Shown here: piece after piece, positions 6,260 to 12,648 of the stretch
Position numbering within the stretch: position 1 is the stretch's first letter
Layout of the letters: the number at the start of each line of letters is the position of its first letter
Source: Candidatus Peregrinibacteria bacterium CG11_big_fil_rev_8_21_14_0_20_46_8
GTDB lineage: Bacteria > Patescibacteriota > Gracilibacteria > UBA1369 > UM-FILTER-53-11
Length of the DNA: 12,648 nucleotides
NCBI GenBank assembly: GCA_002796025.1
Contig: PCVQ01000014.1
Location: forward strand, 1-12,648
Direction of reading: 5' to 3'
Translations under genes and position numbers: made by a program
Notes under the pieces: generated by a model
Database searches by the model: none
Told to the model about the DNA's origin: nothing
The model's input: the letters and a program-made list of their open reading frames with translations, nothing else

Positions 6260-8497
6260 ATGCAGCCATTTATCTTCTTAGATACCGAAACCACCGGTCA
6301 CAATCCCGATATCGATAAAATCATCGAAATCGGAGCTATAAAATGGCAGGATGGAAAAATCCTGGATCGTTTTGAGAGTTTATTTAATCCGGGCGTGCCT
6401 ATTCCCTATGAAATTACTCTGCTCACCGGAATTACGAATGAAGATGTTAGAGATGCACCTCAATTTAAAGAAAAGCGCGATGAGATTGCTGAATTTATCG
6501 GTGATCTGCCGATTGTTGGACACAACATTCAATTTGATACGGGTTTTTTGCACTCGCATCATGTGCCTGCCCCGCCAGCGGCGGGGCGCGGCACAAATCT
6601 GGAAATCGATACCTGCATACTCGCGCGGATGTTACTGCCAAACGAATCATCATATTCTTTAGAAGTTGTAATGCGGCATCACGGACTTCCGCTGCGTGAG
6701 TCACACCGCGCCATGGCCGATACAGAAACGACGCTCGACTTTTTTATTTTCTTGCTCGAAAAAATTCGTGAGATTCCTAAGGAGCTGCATGAAGATATAC
6801 GGAGGGTTTTGGATAAATCAGGCTGGTGGGGCAAAGAGATATTTGAAGAGATGATGGAAAACAAGAATGCAAGAAAACAGGAGGTAAGAAAGGAGATAGG
6901 AAGACAGGAAGCAGGAGAAGATGGAGAGAAAGCCGACACTAAAGCCGGTGCCGCGGACGAAGATTTTAAAATTTGGGCCCCGGCCACGACTGAAACATTT
7001 TTGTCGGAAGAAAGAACGATCATTGAAGCCGGCGGAATTCCGGATTTTAAAATAATGAATGAGCCGCTCGTCATTGCATATCGCTCAAATCCGCATAAAG
7101 AAAAAATCCAAACGGCTGCCCAGCAGCATGGCAAAAGTACAGCAGAACTCCTCTCCCCTTCACGCTACCTCTCTCCTAAAAAACTACACAATATTATTAC
7201 AGCACGCGAACTCACAGACGGCGGTACGCAGTTTCTTATTAAGATGTTGCTGTGGGAACATTCAACACAAACCGGCCGCCAAGATGAGCTCCGCTTAGAC
7301 CGCGAAGAATATGGCCTATTTGATATTCTTGCAGACCATAGCGGCGAAGATATCTACTGGATAAAAGCGATCGAGAGCGCAGAAAAGGCCGATATTATTT
7401 TTCTGCACCAGCAAGCACTTTCAGAGAACGGACTCACGCTCAAAAATCGCACACTTATTATTACCGAAGCCGCGCTGCTTGAAGATGAGCTGACGCAAGC
7501 GGCATCGCACCACTACTCAGTTTCAACTTTGGCGCCATACTTTAAAGAAAAGGCAGAAATTCTCTTTGGATTGGCGGGAATTTTTTATGAAAAGTACGGC
7601 GGCCGTGAGGGAAGCGAAGATTTGATGTTAACGCCCCACTTACTCCAAACACTTGAGTGGGGACGCATTCGCGCAACTATCGAAAATCTTCCCGAGTGCA
7701 AAAAGAAACAAGAAATTCTAGCGGCACTGGACGACCCTGCCGCTCTCCGGTGGATCTCTTCCTTTGCCGAACAGTTAACTATAAATATCGTACCGCGAGA
7801 GGTGGCGGCAATTTTTGCTCAAGCCACTGCGAATTATAAAAAAATCGCACTGCACGACGGCACTCTAACGCTCGGCGGCGACGACACATATCTTAGGAAT
7901 ATTTTAGGACTTAATGCTTCATGGAAACTTGTACGCGAACCTTACGCAAACGGCCTTGAAATCATCCCAAAACAAGATCTGCCCTACGCCATGTCTGCAG
8001 AGTATTTTTCTGAAGTCATAAAGTTATACCGCGAGCTTATCGCTGAACATAAAGGCCGGTTACTGCTGCTCGTAAATTCGCGCAAAGCAGTTGAGGCAAC
8101 ATTCCAGGCGCTCCTAAATTACGCTACCGAGGCTGGTGTGCACTTGCTTGGTGTTGGCATTTCCGGAGGCGCCGGCAAGACCTGTGCGCTCTTTAAAGAA
8201 AATCCGGACAATTCTGTGCTTATTGCAACGCCGCGCATGCTTTCACACTTAGATGAAATCCAAGACGGTGTCCAAGCCATTGCAATCCAAAAAATCGCCT
8301 TTGATTTTCCAAATAATCCGCTGGTACTTGCGCGCACTGCGCATCTGCAAAGCGGCTTTGGCCAGTATTCACTTCCGCGAGCGGTACTTAGTTTTAAGTC
8401 TCTGCTTGCAAAATTAGACGGCCACAGCGCGGGCAAAAAATGCTATCTGCTCGATTCGCGGCTCTGGACAAAGGATTACGGCAAGTGGTTTGTGTGA
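6260..8497 (+). CDS. DnaQ-like 3'-5' exonuclease fused to a degenerate DinG-like helicase
   Basis: This 745-residue fusion starts with a complete DEDDh exonuclease domain (about 1-175): D8 and E10 in FLDTETTG, D93 in HNIQFD, and H149 and D154 in SHRAMAD. A charged, low-complexity linker (about 185-240) follows. The rest aligns by eye with the DinG family: SRYLSPKKL (301-309), a WEHSTQTGRQDELRL block (332-346) like the W-x-T-E-T-G-x-x-D-E block of Firmicutes DinG, ADIIFLHQ (377-384), GRLLLLVNSRKAVEATF (599-615), and YLLDSRLWTKDYGKWF (729-744). The ATPase motifs are gone: there is no Walker A, DEAH is replaced by TEAA (402-405), and the QGFGRLIR region reads FKSLLAKLD (712-720). Firmicutes DinG proteins have the same exonuclease-helicase order at about 930 residues. 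This protein is probably an active exonuclease with a non-hydrolysing DNA-binding or regulatory body. The exonuclease assignment is secure; the helicase ancestry is likely. Confidence 0.88.
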   Translation: MQPFIFLDTETTGHNPDIDKIIEIGAIKWQDGKILDRFESLFNPGVPIPYEITLLTGITNEDVRDAPQFKEKRDEIAEFIGDLPIVGHNIQFDTGFLHSHHVPAPPAAGRGTNLEIDTCILARMLLPNESSYSLEVVMRHHGLPLRESHRAMADTETTLDFFIFLLEKIREIPKELHEDIRRVLDKSGWWGKEIFEEMMENKNARKQEVRKEIGRQEAGEDGEKADTKAGAADEDFKIWAPATTETFLSEERTIIEAGGIPDFKIMNEPLVIAYRSNPHKEKIQTAAQQHGKSTAELLSPSRYLSPKKLHNIITARELTDGGTQFLIKMLLWEHSTQTGRQDELRLDREEYGLFDILADHSGEDIYWIKAIESAEKADIIFLHQQALSENGLTLKNRTLIITEAALLEDELTQAASHHYSVSTLAPYFKEKAEILFGLAGIFYEKYGGREGSEDLMLTPHLLQTLEWGRIRATIENLPECKKKQEILAALDDPAALRWISSFAEQLTINIVPREVAAIFAQATANYKKIALHDGTLTLGGDDTYLRNILGLNASWKLVREPYANGLEIIPKQDLPYAMSAEYFSEVIKLYRELIAEHKGRLLLLVNSRKAVEATFQALLNYATEAGVHLLGVGISGGAGKTCALFKENPDNSVLIATPRMLSHLDEIQDGVQAIAIQKIAFDFPNNPLVLARTAHLQSGFGQYSLPRAVLSFKSLLAKLDGHSAGKKCYLLDSRLWTKDYGKWFV
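6569..6587. repeat. GC-rich perfect hairpin inside the exonuclease domain
   Basis: The arms GCCCCGCC (6569-6576) and GGCGGGGC (6580-6587) are perfectly complementary around an AGC loop, in otherwise moderate-GC sequence. It encodes the PAPPAAGRG stretch (about 103-111) between the second and third exonuclease motifs, a surface-loop position. It resembles a dispersed palindromic element tolerated in frame, but only one copy was noticed here. Confidence 0.7.
6837..6931 (+). other. Purine-rich low-complexity linker sequence
   Basis: The coding strand is almost all A and G over about 95 nt and encodes Lys, Glu, Arg, Asp and Gly (residues about 193-224). It joins the exonuclease domain to the DinG-like body. 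The protein is predicted to be flexible or helical and highly charged here. Composition differs sharply from the flanking coding sequence. Confidence 0.6.
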
Positions 8498-8503
8498 TAA
8501 AAT
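8476..8503 (+). promoter_or_regulatory. Putative promoter giving a leaderless transcript for the single-SLH protein
   Basis: TAAAAT (8498-8503) ends exactly 6 nt before the ATG at 8510, so the predicted transcription start is the A of the start codon. The -35 is poor (TTACGG, 8476-8481, spacer 16). The element overlaps the 3' end of the exonuclease-DinG gene. The gene may instead be read from the upstream transcript, since the gap is only 12 nt. Confidence 0.35.
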
Positions 8504-8509
8504 CGCTAC

Positions 8510-9196
8510 ATGAAAAAATCTCTTCTCACTATTGTTGTCGGACTATTGATTGCCAGCGTTCCTATGGCATTTGCCATGACCGCTCTTTTTACCGATGTGC
8601 CAGAAGAAAGCTGGTACACCGAAGCGGTTTATAATTTAAAAGATAAAGGAATTATTGCCGGGTATCCGGACGGGACGTTCCGGCCGGGAGAAAATGTGAG
8701 CCGTGCAGAAGTTGCTGTTATGCTCAACAGCATGCTGAGGTACATTGAGATACCAAAAAATTGGCAAGAATTTGCTACGAACGATTTTATTATGCAGGTT
8801 CCTGAACACTGGGAGATTCAAAAAATACAAGACGTCACAAATTACACCACAGAATTTTTTGATATTACTACAAACAAAATTGCGGCAACTTTTGACTGCC
8901 CTATACCTGAGACCGGCTGGGAAGCATGGACATTTGAGACAAGCTCCCGTCCGCTTGAATCCGCCGATGCCGATTCGCCTCAGCCATTCCCCTACTATGC
9001 CGACCTCTGGATCGGCACGCCAAATGAAGACGCAGATGTAGCACCGCTCGATCTCATCTTTATGCACCGTAACGAGTTTGCGAACTGGTTTGGCGACGAA
9101 GAGAGCGACGATGCCATGTTTTCGTGCTACTTCTCTGTGTCCCCGGGCCAGCCCCTTATTTCACAAGGCATCTACGATTCGATTAAAGTGCGGTAG
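8510..9196 (+). CDS. Small secreted protein with a single SLH domain and a PsbP-like C-terminal region
   Basis: This 228-residue protein has a clear signal peptide (KK, a hydrophobic run, cleavage after MAFA at about residue 22). One SLH domain follows (about 26-76): LFTDVPEESWYTEAV, GYPDGTFRPG and SRAEVAVML. The remainder (about 82-228) begins NWQEFATNDFIMQVPEHWE, a pattern seen in PsbP-like and related secreted domains, where a strand is followed by a P-x-x-W turn; this match is tentative. Cys130 and Cys206 could form a disulfide outside the cell. Wall-anchored proteins usually carry three SLH domains, so this one may trimerise or bind weakly. It lies 12 nt after the exonuclease-DinG gene and converges on uvrB with a 7-nt gap. 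Confidence 0.85.
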   Translation: MKKSLLTIVVGLLIASVPMAFAMTALFTDVPEESWYTEAVYNLKDKGIIAGYPDGTFRPGENVSRAEVAVMLNSMLRYIEIPKNWQEFATNDFIMQVPEHWEIQKIQDVTNYTTEFFDITTNKIAATFDCPIPETGWEAWTFETSSRPLESADADSPQPFPYYADLWIGTPNEDADVAPLDLIFMHRNEFANWFGDEESDDAMFSCYFSVSPGQPLISQGIYDSIKVR

Positions 9197-9203
9197 AAAC
9201 GGC

Positions 9204-11180
9204 CTACAGTTTCTGCTGCGCCGCCTCTATCAAGTCGCGAAACTCGGCCGCCTGCTCGAACTCCATGTTCATGACGGCAAGATCCATCTTGTCTTCTAGT
9301 GCAGCAATATAACGCTTGATGTCGTCCTTGCTCATTTTAGCGAGCTTCTTGTCTGCCGGTCCCTCTTCTTTTTTCTTGCCCGGCGTCTGAATTTCGCGGA
9401 TCGCCTTAATAATAGTCTGCGGCGTAATGCCGTGCTCTTGATTGTACGCTTGCTGGATTGCACGGCGCCGGTCGGTTTCATCCAACGCGCCCTTCATACC
9501 ATCAGAAATTTTATCGGCATACATTATTACAAAGCCGTTCACATTGCGTGCACAGCGTCCGATAGTCTGAATTAAGGCCGGTGTAGAGCGCAAAAAGCCC
9601 TGCTTGTCGGCATCCAAAATTCCAATAAGCGAGACTTCCGGCAAGTCCAATCCCTCGCGCAACAAATTAATTCCAACCAAAACATCGAACTTGCCCAGTC
9701 GCAGATCGCGCAGAATTTCGATCCGCTCCATGGTATCGATATCCGAGTGCAAATACTTCACTTTTAGCCCTGCATCAACGAGATAGTCAGTCAAATCCTC
9801 TGCCGAACGCTTGGTAAGCGTTGTAATTAACGTGCGCTCTTTTACGCGAATGCGCTTTTTAATTTCTTCAATAAGATTAGGAATTTGCCCCTTTGTAGGA
9901 CGCACTTCAACATGCGGATCCAGCAGTCCGGTCGGCCGGACAATCTGCTCAACAACCTTATCTTTTGGCGTACGTGCTATTTCAAATTTCCCCGGTGTTG
10001 CAGAAATATAAACAACTTGGTGCATGTAATCTTCAAATTCATCGAAGCGAAGCGGGCGGTTATCGTGCGCAGAAGGTAGGCGAAAGCCATGCTCAACCAA
10101 TGTCTGCTTGCGCGAAAAATTCCCGTTATGCATGCCGCCAATCTGCGGAATGGTAATATGCGACTCATCAACGACCATTAAAAAATCATCGGGAAAGTAG
10201 TCGAGCAGCGTTTCTGAACGTGCACCCGGTTCGCGATTATTTAAATAGCGGGTATAGTTCTCGATGCCGCTGCAATATCCAGTCTCTTGCAAAATCTCCA
10301 AATCGTATTCGGTACGGGTCTTAATTCGCTCAGCCTCCAAATTCTTCCCCTGCTTTTGCAGCTCTTTGTAGCGTTCATCCAAGTCGGCCCGAATTCTGTC
10401 GACCGCACCGCGGATCTGCTCCTCTTGCACCACATCGTGCTTTGCCGGGAAGATAATGACCTCGTCTAACTCTTGCACAACTTCGCCGGTAAAGGCATCT
10501 GCCTCGACGAGCGTCTCGATCTCATCGCCGAAAAATTCGGCGCGGTAAATCGTATCTTTGCCGGGCGGAAAAATTTCCACAACATCGCCCAAAACGTGAA
10601 ACATGCCGTGTTTAAATTCCATTTGGCTGCGTGAATATTGAATGTCGGTAAGGCGGCGGAGCAAGCGGTCGCGCTGAAAATTTTCGCCTTTTTTTAGTGT
10701 AACCGCCAAAGCTTCGTACGACTTTACAGAACCCAAACCGTAAATACATGAGACCGTAGCAACAATAATCACATCGCGCCGCGTGAGCAGATTCATGGTC
10801 GCCTGATGGCGAAACTTATTAATTTCTTCATTAATGCTGGCGTCTTTTTCAATATACGTATCGGTGGCGGGCATATAGGCCTCCGGCTGATAGTAGTCGT
10901 AATACGAAACAAAGTAGCTCACCGCGTTATCCGGAAAAAAATCTTTAAACTCTGAGTAAAGCTGTGCAGCCAAAGTTTTGTTATGCGACAAAATGAGCGT
11001 GGGCTTTTGTGTTTGCTGAATGACATTCGCTACAGAAAAAGTTTTGCCCGAACCGGTAACACCCAACAATACTTGATTTGGCGCACCGCTCTTCACTCCT
11101 TTTACCAAACCCTCGATCGCCGCGGGCTGATGGCCGGCAGGCTGAAATGGTGACGCAAGTTTAAATGGTTTTCCAAGCAT
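9204..11180 (-). CDS. uvrB: Excinuclease ABC subunit B
   Basis: UvrB is the damage-verifying helicase-like subunit of UvrABC nucleotide excision repair. It is loaded onto lesions by UvrA and then recruits UvrC. The protein is 658 residues, the usual length, starting MLGKPFKLASPFQPAGHQP at 11180. An in-frame extension to 11294 is rejected because it precedes the conserved N-terminus and contains the promoter. Walker A is GVTGSGKT (40-47). The damage-probing beta-hairpin is intact (YFVSYYDYYQPEAYMP, 89-104). Walker B/DEAD is DESH (338-341). The second helicase domain has INLLREGLDLPEV (504-516) and QTIGRCARN (538-546), where position 543 is Cys rather than the usual Ala. The C-terminal UVR motif (about 623-653) that contacts UvrC is present. 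uvrA and uvrC are not in the window. Confidence 0.98.
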   Translation of the reverse strand: MLGKPFKLASPFQPAGHQPAAIEGLVKGVKSGAPNQVLLGVTGSGKTFSVANVIQQTQKPTLILSHNKTLAAQLYSEFKDFFPDNAVSYFVSYYDYYQPEAYMPATDTYIEKDASINEEINKFRHQATMNLLTRRDVIIVATVSCIYGLGSVKSYEALAVTLKKGENFQRDRLLRRLTDIQYSRSQMEFKHGMFHVLGDVVEIFPPGKDTIYRAEFFGDEIETLVEADAFTGEVVQELDEVIIFPAKHDVVQEEQIRGAVDRIRADLDERYKELQKQGKNLEAERIKTRTEYDLEILQETGYCSGIENYTRYLNNREPGARSETLLDYFPDDFLMVVDESHITIPQIGGMHNGNFSRKQTLVEHGFRLPSAHDNRPLRFDEFEDYMHQVVYISATPGKFEIARTPKDKVVEQIVRPTGLLDPHVEVRPTKGQIPNLIEEIKKRIRVKERTLITTLTKRSAEDLTDYLVDAGLKVKYLHSDIDTMERIEILRDLRLGKFDVLVGINLLREGLDLPEVSLIGILDADKQGFLRSTPALIQTIGRCARNVNGFVIMYADKISDGMKGALDETDRRRAIQQAYNQEHGITPQTIIKAIREIQTPGKKKEEGPADKKLAKMSKDDIKRYIAALEDKMDLAVMNMEFEQAAEFRDLIEAAQQKL

Positions 11181-11430
11181 AGCCGAGAGAGTATAGCAGA
11201 AAAGAAACAATCTAAGAATTATTCCCGGTATTTTAAAAAATACATACAACCTCGAAACCTCTCTATTGTCAACCGTATAAATTTTGCGTAGCACAACCGA
11301 TTACAAAAAACATCAATGCCATTACAACAAAGAACAAGCGAGCCCAAAGAAGCATCCTCATATAAAATGGGGTAATGAGTAATTGCATATTTGGACGCTC
11401 CCTCTCAAAACATCTTACAGCGATTTATTT
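11181..11430. other. Intergenic region between uvrB and the 135-residue gene
   Basis: This 250-nt AT-rich spacer holds the uvrB promoter at its left end. It should also hold the 3' end of the transcript entering from the right, but no stem-loop with a T-run was found for that transcript. A TATAAA (11361-11366) lies 8 nt before an ATG (11375) that opens only a 28-codon frame on the plus strand, which I do not accept as a gene. No tRNA or other structured RNA was recognised. Confidence 0.5.
11190..11198 (-). promoter_or_regulatory. Extended -10 promoter of uvrB, near-leaderless
   Basis: On the minus strand TGCTATACT is a textbook extended -10 (TGn plus a 5/6 hexamer). The hexamer ends 9 nt before the ATG at 11180, so the predicted leader is only about 3 nt. 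The -35 region is weak, as is usual for extended -10 promoters. No LexA-type box was recognised next to it. Confidence 0.6.
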
Positions 11431-11838
11431 TTACTCAAGCACTTCTAGCCAATCATTATAATCTCTGCCATGCTGGCCCAGACCACGGACGTCCTGTACA
11501 AAAATATCATCTGATTTCAGTACACTTGGGTCTGCGCAATATAAAAGCGCAGCTCTTCTAGTACACGTTGTAATCGCCAAAATTTCGCCGCTTCTTCTAT
11601 GTAATACAACCTCTTCACCAGCTTTAAGAGGTTCCAAACCATTAATAACAAACTGCATTGCTACTCTATCTAATGTTAAAACATCGCCTTGTCCTTCACT
11701 CGCTTCAGTGCAAGGCTTAAACCAGATACGATGACCAATTTCGCCTGCTCGTTCACCAAGAGGCCTCACCTCTGCAACTTTTACTAGCTCCACAGAAACT
11801 TCCGCTTGTTTGGGTTCGATGCTTAAAGAAGAGCTCAT
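11431..11838 (-). CDS. Hypothetical protein, 135 residues
   Basis: I do not recognise this protein. It has no signal peptide or membrane segment. Residues about 12-25 and 52-100 look beta-rich (VSVELVKVAEV, DVLTLDRVAMQFVINGL, EEVVLHRRSGEILAITT), suggesting a compact beta-barrel-like fold. The C-terminus is acidic (DYNDWLEVLE). Cys are at 43, 92 and 101, with no metal-binding spacing. A strong upstream promoter and a start codon 9 nt from its -10 support it as a real gene. It follows the DUF4015 gene with a 40-nt gap on the same strand but seems to be transcribed separately. There is no Shine-Dalgarno site. Confidence 0.75.
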   Translation of the reverse strand: MSSSLSIEPKQAEVSVELVKVAEVRPLGERAGEIGHRIWFKPCTEASEGQGDVLTLDRVAMQFVINGLEPLKAGEEVVLHRRSGEILAITTCTRRAALLYCADPSVLKSDDIFVQDVRGLGQHGRDYNDWLEVLE

Positions 11839-11847
11839 ACGTAGAAC

Positions 11848-11877
11848 ATTATAAATTAGTGATTCTTATAACTTCAA
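11848..11877 (-). promoter_or_regulatory. Strong sigma70-type promoter for the 135-residue gene, near-leaderless
   Basis: On the minus strand TTGAAG (11877-11872) and a perfect TATAAT (11853-11848) are 18 nt apart. The -10 ends 9 nt before the ATG at 11838, the same spacing as at uvrB, predicting a leader of about 3 nt. Confidence 0.7.
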
Positions 11878-11878
11878 A

Positions 11879-12648
11879 TCAGCTTTCTGTCAAATTCTGT
11901 TTTCCCCTCAATGCCGCGAAAGGAACCGCGTAATCGTTACGCGCATTCCAGAGCACCCAGCCCGGCAGCGCAATGTCGTCCGCGGCCTTTTGCTGCTCCT
12001 GTATATACCATGGGCCGTAATTCGTAACGCGCATGGTGAAGGCCTGGAACCATGGCCGGATTTCTGTGTTGGTGCCGGCAACGCCTTCTACAAATTTTTT
12101 GGAAGTTTCTTGCACAAAAAAATACGGCTCGTCTGCGGGATTTTTGTGGCCGCCCCAGCCCGGACCAAAGTGAGACGGATAGGGCATTGGGTAAATCGCA
12201 TCGACATGCTTACCCAGCTCGCCAATATTCTGCCCTACTACTTTCCAGCTCACATTATCCCAAACGGCAATGCCAAAAATATCCAAGCTAACCTTTGTAC
12301 CCAGCAGATGCAGCTCGCGCCCCAAGTGCGCAACGGAATTTGTGATGACTTCGTGCCGCTCTAAATGATCGTCGCCGGTATAGCCTTGGTTGCGAAAGCC
12401 TGACGGAAAGCGTACATAGTCGAACTGGATTTCATCTACTCCGCTTAGCGCGATTTCGCGACCCACATCGGCAAGATAGTCGAGCAGTTGAGGATTGCCA
12501 GGATCGAGCCAAATCACACCCTCGTTCGTAGTAAGCGGCGTATTTGTTCCTTTAATTTTAAGACCCCAATTTGGCGTGCGATTCGCAAGGTATCGATTAT
12601 TAAAGAGGACATACCGCGCCACCACGTAAAAGCCGCGGCGATGCAGCT
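11879..12648 (-). CDS. DUF4015 putative glycoside hydrolase (GHL13-like), 5'-truncated by window edge
   Basis: This is the C-terminal part of a TIM-barrel protein of the DUF4015/COG1306 family, proposed to act on carbohydrates. The frame is open through the right edge: residues LHRRGFYVVARYVLF precede the GTG at 12625, so that GTG is internal. Family hallmarks are present in order: VIWLDPGNPQLLDYL, GVDEIQFDYVRFPSGF, DIFGIAVWD, GKHVDAIYPMPYPSHFGPGW, EIRPWFQAFT and a closing GWVLWNARNDY. The acidic residues in DEIQFDYVRFP are candidate active-site residues by analogy with related barrel families. Any signal peptide or membrane anchor would be in the missing part. It probably acts in the envelope; the substrate is unknown. 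Confidence 0.93.
   Translation of the reverse strand, partial: LHRRGFYVVARYVLFNNRYLANRTPNWGLKIKGTNTPLTTNEGVIWLDPGNPQLLDYLADVGREIALSGVDEIQFDYVRFPSGFRNQGYTGDDHLERHEVITNSVAHLGRELHLLGTKVSLDIFGIAVWDNVSWKVVGQNIGELGKHVDAIYPMPYPSHFGPGWGGHKNPADEPYFFVQETSKKFVEGVAGTNTEIRPWFQAFTMRVTNYGPWYIQEQQKAADDIALPGWVLWNARNDYAVPFAALRGKQNLTES

Noticed and set aside
6260..8497. Defence or anti-phage nuclease system
   Set aside because: The parts match DnaQ and DinG repair-type domains, and there are no partner genes such as a toxin, sensor or reverse transcriptase nearby.
11181..11294. N-terminal extension of UvrB
   Set aside because: The conserved UvrB N-terminus begins at 11180, and the extension contains the extended -10 promoter.
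11375..11461. 28-codon plus-strand frame with a TATAAA 8 nt upstream
   Set aside because: It is too short, runs antisense into the 3' end of the 135-residue gene, and has no recognisable content.
11990..12364. Plus-strand 124-codon frame opposite the DUF4015 gene
   Set aside because: It is a shadow of a gene with clear family motifs on the minus strand; its own translation has no recognisable features.

Overview
The window looks like a chromosomal segment from a small-genome candidate-phylum bacterium (Patescibacteria/CPR, perhaps Peregrinibacteria-like). This is an inference from three things: SLH-anchored surface proteins with a DUF3352-like ectodomain, short intergenic gaps with no recognisable Shine-Dalgarno sites, and a DUF4015 (GHL13) protein. 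TGA is used as a normal stop (genes ending at 2196, 8497 and 11879), which argues against the recoded Gracilibacteria/Absconditabacteria. Base composition is moderate (roughly mid-40s % GC by eye). No phage, IS, CRISPR, tRNA or rRNA signature was seen.

Layout. 1-1074: carA, lacking only its first few codons. 1156-2196: a protein of 21 full and one partial 11-residue repeats, probably a beta-solenoid, behind its own promoter. 2286-5768: a large secreted surface protein (DUF3352-like domain, thrombospondin-type-3-like calcium loops, three SLH domains), followed 15 nt later by a membrane-anchored metallophosphoesterase. 5765-6169 (minus): a small heat-shock protein whose stop codon overlaps that of the phosphoesterase. 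6260-8497: an intact DnaQ-type exonuclease fused to a DinG-like helicase body that has lost its ATPase motifs. 8510-9196: a small secreted protein with one SLH domain. 9204-11180 (minus): full-length uvrB. 11181-11430: a 250-nt spacer. 11431-11838 (minus): an unrecognised 135-residue protein with a strong promoter. 11879-12648 (minus): a DUF4015 glycoside-hydrolase-like protein running off the right edge.

How the genes relate. This is not one pathway. Cell-envelope functions (two SLH proteins, membrane phosphoesterase, DUF4015 protein) are mixed with DNA repair and maintenance (exonuclease-DinG fusion, uvrB), protein folding (Hsp20) and pyrimidine/arginine precursor synthesis (carA).

The features most worth attention are the 11-residue repeat protein with an internal 330-bp duplication, the exonuclease fused to a helicase remnant without ATPase motifs, and a consistent lack of Shine-Dalgarno sites, with -10 elements placed 6-10 nt before several start codons. 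The last suggests leaderless or near-leaderless mRNAs. No convincing intrinsic terminator was found anywhere in the window.
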